Shown here: positions 33,885 through 40,642 of the stretch, piece by piece
How positions within the stretch are numbered: position 1 is the first letter of the stretch
Layout of the letters: the number at the start of each line of letters is the position of its first letter
Assembly: GCA_947084935.1 (NCBI GenBank)
Contig: CAMTUH010000003.1
Coordinates: 1 to 64,000 of the forward strand
Direction: 5' to 3'
DNA: 64,000 nucleotides
From: CAMTUH01 sp947084935
Lineage (GTDB): Bacteria; Pseudomonadota; Gammaproteobacteria; Coxiellales; Coxiellaceae
Translations under genes and position numbers: made by a program
Notes under the pieces: generated by a model
What the model was told of the DNA's origin: nothing
What the model saw: the letters and a program-made list of their open reading frames with translations, nothing else
The model's database searches: none

Positions 33885-35264
33885 ATGAGGACTCACGTAT
33901 CTATGCCATCACTATGGGATAAATGTCTCAATTATTTGCGGGAAGAAATACCACCACAGCAATACAATACGTGGATTCGCCCCCTTCATGCGATCGAATC
34001 CAAGCAAAATGGTTTATTATTGCTCGCGCCAAATCGTTTTGTTTTAGATTGGATCAACGAACGCTTCTTGGAACGCATCACGGAGGTATTATCCGAACTC
34101 AATGACAACGTTCCACCCAAAATTAAATTAGAAATTGGCAGTAAATCCGTTGAAGTGAATCTCAATCGCCAGGGAGGCTCGCCCCCTCCAGCCAGTGCGC
34201 CAACCAGCCTTCGATTTGGCACCGCTTCTGCACACAGCCACAGTCACAGTAACATTAATCCTAATTTTACGTTTGATAATTTCGTCGAGGGTAAATCCAA
34301 CCAATTAGCTCGGGCGGCCGCTACTCAAGTCTCCGAAAATCCGGGGCAGGCGTATAACCCACTCTTTCTTTACGGGGGCGTGGGTTTAGGTAAAACGCAC
34401 TTGATGCACGCCATCGGAAATCGCATTTTACACAATAATCCGAACGCTAAAGTGCTCTATCTTCATTCCGAACGATTTGTCGCCGATATGATTAAAGCGT
34501 TGCAGCGAAATGCCATGAATGAATTTAAGCGTTTTTACCGATCGTTGAATGTGCTGCTCATCGACGATATTCAATTTTTTGCCGGAAAGGATCGTTCTCA
34601 AGAGGAATTTTTCCATACTTTTAATGCGCTGTTGGATGGACAACAACAGATCGTGCTCACGTGCGATCGATATCCTAAAGAAATCAACGGGTTAGAAGAG
34701 CGCCTGCAATCCCGATTTGGATGGGGCCTCACGGTCGCCATCGAACCGCCCGAATTGGAAACCCGCGTTGCTATTCTTATGTCGAAAGCAGAACACTGCA
34801 AAACGCATCTTCCCAATGAAGTAGCCTTTTTCATGGCAAAAAATATTCAATCAAACGTGCGTGAGCTTGAGGGTGCCTTAAAACGCGTTATTGCAAACGC
34901 TCATTTCACGGGGCAAACCATTACCGTTGATTTTACGCGTGAAGCCTTGAAAGATTTATTGACACTGCAAGCGAAATTAATCACGATCGAGAACATACAG
35001 AGGACGGTCGCGGAGTATTTTAAAATCAAAGTGGCTGATATTTTATCAAAGCGGCGTAGTCGCTCTATTGCAAGACCACGACAAATTGCGATGACTCTCG
35101 CCAAAGAACTCACCAATCACAGTTTACCGGAAATTGGTGATTCGTTTGGTGGTCGAGATCACACCACGGTATTGCACGCGTGCCGTAAAGTGAAAGAACT
35201 ACTTGCTACTTCGGTCGATATTTCGGAAGATTATAAAAACTTGATTCGAATTTTATCGGGATAG
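33885..35264 (+). CDS. dnaA: Chromosomal replication initiator DnaA
   Basis: A full-length DnaA of 459 residues. Domain I opens with SLWDKCLNYLREEIPPQQYNTWIRPL, and a Ser/Pro/His-rich linker follows. The AAA+ core has Walker A GGVGLGKTHLMHAIG, Walker B NVLLIDDIQFF and the arginine-finger region LEERLQSRFGWGL. Domain IV ends with the DNA-binding signature FGGRDHTTVLHACRKV. I use the ATG at 33885, with AAGGAT seven bases upstream; ATG at 33903 gives an N-terminus closer to other DnaA proteins and is equally plausible. dnaN follows after three bases. Confidence 0.97.
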   Translation: MRTHVSMPSLWDKCLNYLREEIPPQQYNTWIRPLHAIESKQNGLLLLAPNRFVLDWINERFLERITEVLSELNDNVPPKIKLEIGSKSVEVNLNRQGGSPPPASAPTSLRFGTASAHSHSHSNINPNFTFDNFVEGKSNQLARAAATQVSENPGQAYNPLFLYGGVGLGKTHLMHAIGNRILHNNPNAKVLYLHSERFVADMIKALQRNAMNEFKRFYRSLNVLLIDDIQFFAGKDRSQEEFFHTFNALLDGQQQIVLTCDRYPKEINGLEERLQSRFGWGLTVAIEPPELETRVAILMSKAEHCKTHLPNEVAFFMAKNIQSNVRELEGALKRVIANAHFTGQTITVDFTREALKDLLTLQAKLITIENIQRTVAEYFKIKVADILSKRRSRSIARPRQIAMTLAKELTNHSLPEIGDSFGGRDHTTVLHACRKVKELLATSVDISEDYKNLIRILSG

Positions 35265-35267
35265 TTT

Positions 35268-36380
35268 ATGAAATTGAATATACTTCGCGAAACTTTGCTA
35301 ACCCCGTTGCAACTGGTTATCGGCGTTGTGGAAAGAAAGCAAACTCTACCTATCCTTTCTAACGTTTTGCTGGAAACAACGGATAAAAAGTTATCTGTTA
35401 CGGGGACCGACCTTGAAGTGGAATTAGTCGGCCAAATCGATATGGAAAAAAACCATACGGAATCTTATCGAGTCACCCTTCCTGGCCGTAAATTAATGGA
35501 TATTTGTCGTGCGTTACCCGAAAATGCACCGGTTGAACTGTATCGTGACAAAGAAAAAATCATTCTGCGATCGGGGCGCAGCCGTTTTACGCTTTCTACT
35601 TTGCCGGCTGAAGATTTTCCCAATGTTGAAAAGCACGAGGCCCACCTCAATTTCTCCCTGCCGCAACGCGAGCTGCATCGGCTACTGCAACGCACATCTT
35701 TTGCGATGGCCCAGCAGGACGTCCGTTATTATCTGAATGGTCTGCTTTTGGAGATACAAAGCGGAAAAGTGCGTGCCGTTGCAACAGATGGTCATCGGTT
35801 GGCCACTCATGTGGTCACTATTGATACAAATGCGGAGCATCGCCTTCAAATTATTATTCCCCGCAAAGGAGTTGTTGAATTATTGCGCTTATTAACCGAC
35901 TCGGATGAGCCCGCAACCGTCACGGTTGGAAATAATCACGTTCGCGTCTCAACCAACAATTTTGTTTTCACGTCTAAGCTGATTGAAGGGCGCTTCCCCG
36001 ACTACGAACGCGTGATTCCAAAAAACGGTGACAAGCACATTATTCTCAATGCGGAAGTCTTAAAACAAGGGTTAAACCGTGCAGCCATTTTGTGCAACGA
36101 GAAATTCAAGGGCGTTCGCTTCGAACTTCGTCAAGGTTTGTTGCGGCTTTTTGCTAATAACCCCGAGCAAGAGGCCGCGGAAGAAGAAATCACCATCGAT
36201 TATTCTAAAAATGACCTCGAAATTGGCTTTAATGTGAATTATTTGATCGATATTTTGAATACAGTAGATCCAGGCCCCGTAAAACTGACTTTTTCAGACT
36301 CAAATAACAGCGTTTTATTCGAGGAAGTGAATAGTCCTCACAGTGACAGCGCCTTTGTTGTGATGCCGATGCGGCTTTAA
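35268..36380 (+). CDS. dnaN: DNA polymerase III beta sliding clamp
   Basis: A 370-residue beta clamp made of three similar domains. KLNILRETLLTPLQLVIGVVERKQTLPILSNVLLETT is the conserved opening, SRFTLSTLPAEDFPN and RYYLNGLLLEI are in domains I-II, and the protein ends in the usual VVMPMRL. It tethers polymerase III to DNA. dnaA, dnaN and recF form a tight cluster with gaps of three and nine bases. Confidence 0.97.
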   Translation: MKLNILRETLLTPLQLVIGVVERKQTLPILSNVLLETTDKKLSVTGTDLEVELVGQIDMEKNHTESYRVTLPGRKLMDICRALPENAPVELYRDKEKIILRSGRSRFTLSTLPAEDFPNVEKHEAHLNFSLPQRELHRLLQRTSFAMAQQDVRYYLNGLLLEIQSGKVRAVATDGHRLATHVVTIDTNAEHRLQIIIPRKGVVELLRLLTDSDEPATVTVGNNHVRVSTNNFVFTSKLIEGRFPDYERVIPKNGDKHIILNAEVLKQGLNRAAILCNEKFKGVRFELRQGLLRLFANNPEQEAAEEEITIDYSKNDLEIGFNVNYLIDILNTVDPGPVKLTFSDSNNSVLFEEVNSPHSDSAFVVMPMRL

Positions 36381-36389
36381 TTCAGCTGA

Positions 36390-37478
36390 ATGGCCACCAT
36401 CACTACACTAAACATCCAACGCTTCCGAAATTTAACCGCCGTCGACATTAATACCCCGACCCAATTCAATCTGTTTTATGGGAATAATGGGGCTGGAAAA
36501 ACCAGTCTGCTGGAAGCAATTCATTATTTAAGCACTGGACGCTCATTCAGAATTCATTTATTCCGCCCACTAATTCAGCGCGAGTCCAACAGTTTTTCCA
36601 TTTTTGCCCAGATGAGTGAGCCTCGCGGCCCTATCCCGTTAGGAGTTGAGCGGCACCGCAATGGAGATCGCCACCTGAAACTGGATGGAGACGCCATTTC
36701 GAGCTGGGCTCCGCTGGCCAGCCAGGTCCCTGTTCGCACGCTCAGCGCGATGACCCATCGATTTTTGCTCGATGGAGCAAAAATACGCCGCCAATTTACC
36801 GATTGGATGGTGTTTCACGTGGAGCAAACCTTTATTCATGCTTGGCAACGCTTTCAGAGCGCATTGAAACAACGAAACGCGGCATTAAAAGCCCGATTAT
36901 CCAAAGAGGAGATTCGGTTCTGGGATGAAACTCTGGTTTCGAGTGCCGAACAGATACACCTGTTTCGTGAAAAAACAATATCTGCGTTTGAACCTCATTT
37001 TCAAGCACTCGCTGATGAGCTTCTCCCTAAAATGGATCTCCGTATTCGATACGATCGGGGCTGGAATCCTGAAAAAACGTTGGGTCGCCTCTTAGTTGAC
37101 GATTTGTTTCGGGATCTCCAATTTGGTTTCACCCACTCCGGCCCTCACCGCGCTGATTTACGGCTTCTAATTAATGGGACTCCCGCACAAGAAGTTCTGT
37201 CACAGGGACAACAGAAGTTGGCCACCTACGCACTACACCTCGCGCAAGGAAGATTGCTCCAAAAAGAACACGATAAAAATCCAATTTATCTGCTCGACGA
37301 CCTGTCGGCCGAGTTAGATGCGGAAAAACGTGATCGAGTGATCGATTTATTGCGTCAATTCAGCGCCCAGGTATTTATCACCGGGACATCCGAAAAAGAT
37401 TTAGCCGCCTTACTAGGCATTGATGGAACTTCTCTGTTCCACGTGGAGCATGGAACTGTGCAGCGTAGGCTGGGCTGA
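36390..37478 (+). CDS. recF: Recombination mediator RecF, with C-terminus encoded in a repeat element
   Basis: A 362-residue RecF. Walker A is FYGNNGAGKTSLLEAI near residue 30, the ABC-type signature region is VLSQGQQKLATYALHLAQG and Walker B is PIYLLDDLSAELD. It loads RecA at gaps with RecO and RecR. The last five codons (RRLG and the stop) lie inside a copy of palindromic repeat family 3 that begins at 37465, so insertion of the repeat has probably replaced the original 3' end. The core domain is untouched, so activity should be retained. Confidence 0.95.
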   Translation: MATITTLNIQRFRNLTAVDINTPTQFNLFYGNNGAGKTSLLEAIHYLSTGRSFRIHLFRPLIQRESNSFSIFAQMSEPRGPIPLGVERHRNGDRHLKLDGDAISSWAPLASQVPVRTLSAMTHRFLLDGAKIRRQFTDWMVFHVEQTFIHAWQRFQSALKQRNAALKARLSKEEIRFWDETLVSSAEQIHLFREKTISAFEPHFQALADELLPKMDLRIRYDRGWNPEKTLGRLLVDDLFRDLQFGFTHSGPHRADLRLLINGTPAQEVLSQGQQKLATYALHLAQGRLLQKEHDKNPIYLLDDLSAELDAEKRDRVIDLLRQFSAQVFITGTSEKDLAALLGIDGTSLFHVEHGTVQRRLG

Positions 37479-37600
37479 ACCCTGCGAAGCCCAACAATTC
37501 AACTCGCGCCATCCCGAGCGTTTTGCTGAATGCTCCGAAGGAACGCCGGGGGCTCCCGGCATTCCTCGGCTTGCGGGGCTCCACCAAGGCTACCTTATTT
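37465..37600. repeat. Degenerate palindromic repeats of families 3 and 2 after recF
   Basis: GTAGGCTGGGCTGAA, then GCGAAGCCCAACAA at 37465-37496 matches the left half of the family 3 element at 46696. Further on, CGGGGGCTCCCGGCATTCC at about 37548-37566 is a small hairpin, and GCTCCACCAAGGCTAC near 37577-37592 matches the right end of family 2 (GCTCCATCAAGGCTAC at 39082). The region is therefore a mosaic of repeat fragments without a gene. The remaining sequence to 37718 shows nothing I can name. Confidence 0.65.
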
Positions 37601-37718
37601 CAAAGCGAAGACAAAGACCTCGGCGCGGATTTATCCGGGGTTGTTTATTGCGCATTGACGCAGCGACAACAAGGGGTTTATAGCGTTCTGATTCAAAAAA
37701 GCAGGTTACCTCAACAAG

Positions 37719-38168
37719 TTATTTAACTGCGCATCCGTCTTCAGTTACAATAACATCCTTCCTTGGGAAAGTGATGTCAATTTGCGACTGACCATCACAA
37801 ATTTTACCACCATTAACATCCTTATCGACTTTATAAATTAAGGTAGTAGGATAACAGGGTAGGGATTGAATGCCCACAAAACCCCACTTAGGAAAATCGT
37901 TTTTTCCATATCCTACCAGCAAAATTTTGTTATTGTCCCATCCTGGGTCAATCAGTTGATCTACCCCATCGGGAGATGTCGTACAGTATGTCCCTAAAAA
38001 TCCATAAGCAATTTTATAACTCACATAGATTGGCTTCTCTCCCTGCGTGTTATTCCAAAAATAAGTGGTAAGCGTTCCTGCCTGGGCAATACTTAAAAGG
38101 AGTAAGCCGCTGAGAGCAAGGCCCATCAAGACTAATCTTGTCACAGCATATCTCGTCGCCTTGATCAT
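37719..38168 (-). CDS. Small exported protein with four cysteines, unknown function
   Basis: A 149-residue protein with a clear signal peptide (VLMGLALSGLLLLSIAQA, probable cleavage before GTLTT). The mature part of about 120 residues has four Cys (LGTYCTTS, SLPCYPT, GGKICDG, EDGCAVK), consistent with two disulfides, and many aromatic and Gly residues, suggesting a beta-rich fold. I recognise no family. It lies divergently from another small exported protein and between recF and gyrB, a position normally without accessory genes. Confidence 0.65.
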   Translation of the reverse strand: MIKATRYAVTRLVLMGLALSGLLLLSIAQAGTLTTYFWNNTQGEKPIYVSYKIAYGFLGTYCTTSPDGVDQLIDPGWDNNKILLVGYGKNDFPKWGFVGIQSLPCYPTTLIYKVDKDVNGGKICDGQSQIDITFPRKDVIVTEDGCAVK

Positions 38169-38333
38169 TTTTATTTACCTACCAGGTTGGTTAATAGTTG
38201 ATATTTGATAATTATGACATAAAGCATCCATTTGTGGTTAAATTTTGCACGAATCAGGCTGTTTGGGCTTAGAAGATCAGCGCAGAATACAGTAACTAAT
38301 TGAAATATAACACAAAAATATGCTGGAATATTA

Positions 38334-38351
38334 GGGGGGGGGTGGTATAAT
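38334..38351 (+). promoter_or_regulatory. G9 tract and extended -10 promoter of the 38395 gene
   Basis: Nine consecutive G residues at 38334-38342 are followed directly by TGGTATAAT (38343-38351), a perfect TATAAT with an extended -10 TG. The tract lies in the spacer where a -35 box would be set; only a weak CTGGAA is seen 17 bases upstream of TATAAT. The start codon at 38395 is 44 bases downstream with AGAGGT before it. Slippage in the G tract could alter promoter spacing. Confidence 0.6.
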
Positions 38352-38394
38352 TTTAGACATGTTAATGACACAACCCAAGACAAGAGGTATTAAT

Positions 38395-38889
38395 ATGAAA
38401 CCCTTTTTAAAACTTTCGTTAGCGGCCGGCGCTATCGTCGCTTTAACCGGCATAGGTTCTGCGCTTGCCGCACCGGCTCAAATGACCCAAGCCAGCACAC
38501 AAGCTTTACACGTTCAATTCCCGGCAGCCAGCCAGTCTCACTATCTGGGTATATATGTGCAGGGTCAAAACTTTGTTCTCAGCAGCCCATCCGGGACTTC
38601 CTCATGTGGCTCTGACGTATGTTATACACAATTAGTAACCAGTACGGGCGCCGGTTCTGACGGGACTCTAAACATTTCCGCGCCTGGAAGTTACACTTAT
38701 TGTGGTGGATCTCAGGCAGCAGAGGTTAACCTTCCTTTGAAACTTGTGGATGGGGTAATCACTGTAAAAACTGGATCGAATCCACTCGGCCCAAACTGCA
38801 CACTTCAAGTGACGGCAGTGAATGATCCCGCTGCACCGAATGGTTACTACCAAATAACCGTCACGGGTCCCAGCGGTTCTAAAAATTAA
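38395..38889 (+). CDS. Small exported protein with two probable disulfides, unknown function
   Basis: A 164-residue protein. The ATG at 38395 has AGAGGT seven bases upstream and opens a signal peptide (LKLSLAAGAIVALTGIGSALA, cleavage before APAQM). The mature part is rich in Ser, Gly and Thr, with four Cys (SSCGSDVCYT, YTYCGGS, GPNCTLQ) and a repetitive beta-strand look. No family is recognised. It is divergent from the other Cys-rich exported gene at 37719-38168 and carries a possible phase-variable promoter. An intrinsic terminator follows at 38920. Confidence 0.7.
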   Translation: MKPFLKLSLAAGAIVALTGIGSALAAPAQMTQASTQALHVQFPAASQSHYLGIYVQGQNFVLSSPSGTSSCGSDVCYTQLVTSTGAGSDGTLNISAPGSYTYCGGSQAAEVNLPLKLVDGVITVKTGSNPLGPNCTLQVTAVNDPAAPNGYYQITVTGPSGSKN

Positions 38890-38919
38890 AACGAAATCGT
38901 TCTAACGTACTAAAAAAAC

Positions 38920-38955
38920 AAGGCTCCGCTTGAAAAATCGGGGCCTTTGTTTTTT
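38920..38955 (+). terminator. Intrinsic terminator after the exported-protein gene
   Basis: AAGGCTCC (38920-38927) pairs with GGGGCCTT (38940-38947) around a 12-base loop, followed by TGTTTTTT. It is 31 bases after the stop codon at 38889 and overlaps the start of direct repeat A. Confidence 0.75.
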
Positions 38956-39008
38956 ACCTGCGACATCCAAAAACACACCCAATAACACCCATTTTTTTAG
39001 CCGAGGGC
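38939..39008 (+). repeat. Direct repeat A flanking the Fic gene
   Basis: About 68 bases nearly identical to 40336-40402 on the other side of the Fic gene: shared blocks are CTTTGTTTTTTACC, CACCCAAT(A/T)ACACCCATTTTT and TTTAGCCG(A/G)GGGC. Both copies begin in the right arm of a terminator hairpin. The pair encloses the Fic gene and one family 2 palindrome. Confidence 0.7.
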
Positions 39009-39017
39009 AGCAAAGCC

Positions 39018-39097
39018 GTAGCCTGGGTGCAGCCCCGTTTCGGGGCGTAACCCAGGAATTGAATTCCTTGATTTCGCTAGCGCTCCATCAAGGCTAC
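39018..39097 (+). repeat. Intergenic palindromic repeat, family 2
   Basis: Starts GTAGCCTGGGTGCAGC, has a CCCCGTTTCGGGG hairpin, a central AGGAATTGAATTCCT palindrome, and ends CATCAAGGCTAC, so the ends GTAGCC/GGCTAC are inverted. The same element is found in the opposite orientation at 49534-49636, with fragments at about 37577 and 63620. Confidence 0.75.
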
Positions 39098-39186
39098 TTT
39101 AACGTAGTTTGCCATCGGCAATATCGAGCAATAATTACAATAAAATATTGCTTGATATTGCGCTATTTGCCTGTTAGCATTCTTGC

Positions 39187-40314
39187 ATGCTTTCTTTTGA
39201 CCTAACGCCCGAATTAATTCAGGAATTGCGTGAGTTGAATAACCTATTTGCTCAGCAATACACTGCTCTTGCCTCATTTTCAGAGGAAACAAAAGCCTCC
39301 ATGCGCCGCCACGCCAAGATAAGCATGATTGGCGCTTCTACCCGCATTGAGAATGCAGTCTTGACCGATCCTGAAATCGAATGGATAGATACCCTACTCA
39401 CTCAGGATGGAAAACCGACGGCGTTTTTGGCTAAAAAAGCAGTTATTGAAAATAAACTCGATAAAGACAGAGAACGCAGTATTGAAGAAGTTGCCGGTTG
39501 CCGCGGGATGCTTGAATTAATTTATGACCAAGCGTTAACACTGCATCCACTCACAGAAACAACTCTTCGGGGATTGCACCATGAACTGTTACGTTATTAT
39601 CCCAAAGCGAAACATTACATGGGTCGCTATAAGATACAGTCCAACTCCGCGGTAGAAACAAACCATGCAACGGGGAAAACACGCGTTGTTTTCGAGAGTG
39701 CCGAACCAGGCCCTATTACCGAAGTGGCCATGCGAGATTTAGTAGACTGGTACAACACGACCTATTCCAAGGAATCTTGGACGGTTGCTTTAGCTTGTGA
39801 ATTCACCTATCGATTTTTAGCCATTCATCCGTTCCAGGATGGTAATGGGCGGCTAGGCCGTGGTTTATTTTTATTAGCCTTATTACAATCGCCCGAAAAT
39901 ATTATTTCGGATGTAGCGCCCTACCTTGCAATTGATCGTCACATAGAGCACAGAAAAAGCGAATATTATTCGGTGCTTAACCGTTGCTCTGACGGGAAAT
40001 ATCGTCGTGACCCCAAAAAATATCACACCGAATATTTTTTACGCTTCATGATAAAAGTCCTGAACGCCTCTCTTGCGGATATCACGATTTATAAAGAACG
40101 CTGCGATGCTCATCAGCTTTTGTCAGAATCCTCACGTACTGTATTAGCTTGTTTCAAGGAACACCCGGAAATACGATTATCGGCACAGAAAATTCACGAA
40201 GAAACAAAACTACCGAAAAGAACCATTACACACTGTTTATCTATTTTAAATAAAGAACGCTTTATCCAAAAATACGGTCAAGGGGCGGGGGTGCGTTATC
40301 AGCTGATTTTTTGA
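39187..40314 (+). CDS. Fic-domain protein (probable AMP transferase) with winged helix
   Basis: A 375-residue Fic protein. The complete active-site motif HPFQDGNGRLGR is at residues 214-225, with the catalytic His at 214. An N-terminal inhibitory motif of the (S/T)xxxE(G/N) type, STRIEN, is at 51-56, which places it in class II, where the inhibitory helix precedes the Fic core. The C-terminal 65 residues look like a winged helix (SAQKIHEETKLPKRTITHCLSIL). Fic enzymes transfer AMP from ATP to Ser, Thr or Tyr of target proteins. Whether this one acts inside the cell or in a host is unknown. It is flanked by ~68-base direct repeats, between recF and gyrB. Confidence 0.9.
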   Translation: MLSFDLTPELIQELRELNNLFAQQYTALASFSEETKASMRRHAKISMIGASTRIENAVLTDPEIEWIDTLLTQDGKPTAFLAKKAVIENKLDKDRERSIEEVAGCRGMLELIYDQALTLHPLTETTLRGLHHELLRYYPKAKHYMGRYKIQSNSAVETNHATGKTRVVFESAEPGPITEVAMRDLVDWYNTTYSKESWTVALACEFTYRFLAIHPFQDGNGRLGRGLFLLALLQSPENIISDVAPYLAIDRHIEHRKSEYYSVLNRCSDGKYRRDPKKYHTEYFLRFMIKVLNASLADITIYKERCDAHQLLSESSRTVLACFKEHPEIRLSAQKIHEETKLPKRTITHCLSILNKERFIQKYGQGAGVRYQLIF

Positions 40315-40320
40315 TGCAAC

Positions 40321-40350
40321 GGGCCCCGGAGAAAGCGGGGTCTTTGTTTT
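40321..40350 (+). terminator. Intrinsic terminator after the Fic gene
   Basis: GGCCCCG (40322-40328) pairs with CGGGGTC (40336-40342), with a G-T wobble in the stem, around a 7-base loop, followed by TTTGTTTTTT. It begins seven bases after the Fic stop. Confidence 0.75.
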
Positions 40351-40402
40351 TTACCGTGATACACAAAAATACACCCAATTACACCCATTTTTAGCCGGGG
40401 GC
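40336..40402 (+). repeat. Direct repeat B flanking the Fic gene
   Basis: The second copy of the repeat at 38939-39008. It shares CTTTGTTTTTTACC, the CACCCAATTACACCCATTTTT block and TTTAGCCGGGGGC. Copies A and B differ at about ten positions, so the duplication is not very recent. Confidence 0.7.
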
Positions 40403-40642
40403 GGCGGCAAACCCGAAAATCCCGTACTATTGCTGTTGCAACCAGCAGTACACCGTGATTTTTGATGTTTCTACCGCGACTCTTCTTGAGCAAGAGCAGC
40501 TCTCGGAATCGAAAAAATATTATTATAAATTAATATATTAGAGAGATATCTTGGGCGGGAAAAGCCTCGCGTGGGGCCCCTTCTGATGTTATAATGACGT
40601 GTTTTTTTCAATTACTTTTCGCAGTCTACGCAGGGAGTAGGA
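40403..40642. other. Leader region of gyrB, no gene seen
   Basis: The 240 bases after direct repeat B hold no credible reading frame. A very AT-rich stretch (40507-40545, with TATTATTATAAATTAATATATTA) precedes the gyrB start by about 100 bases and probably contains its promoter. GGGAGTAGGA just before 40643 is the ribosome binding site. I see no DnaA boxes here. Confidence 0.5.

Noticed and set aside
40403..40642. oriC near gyrB because of the AT-rich stretch
   Set aside because: No DnaA-box match was found there; the AT-rich bases are more simply a gyrB promoter.
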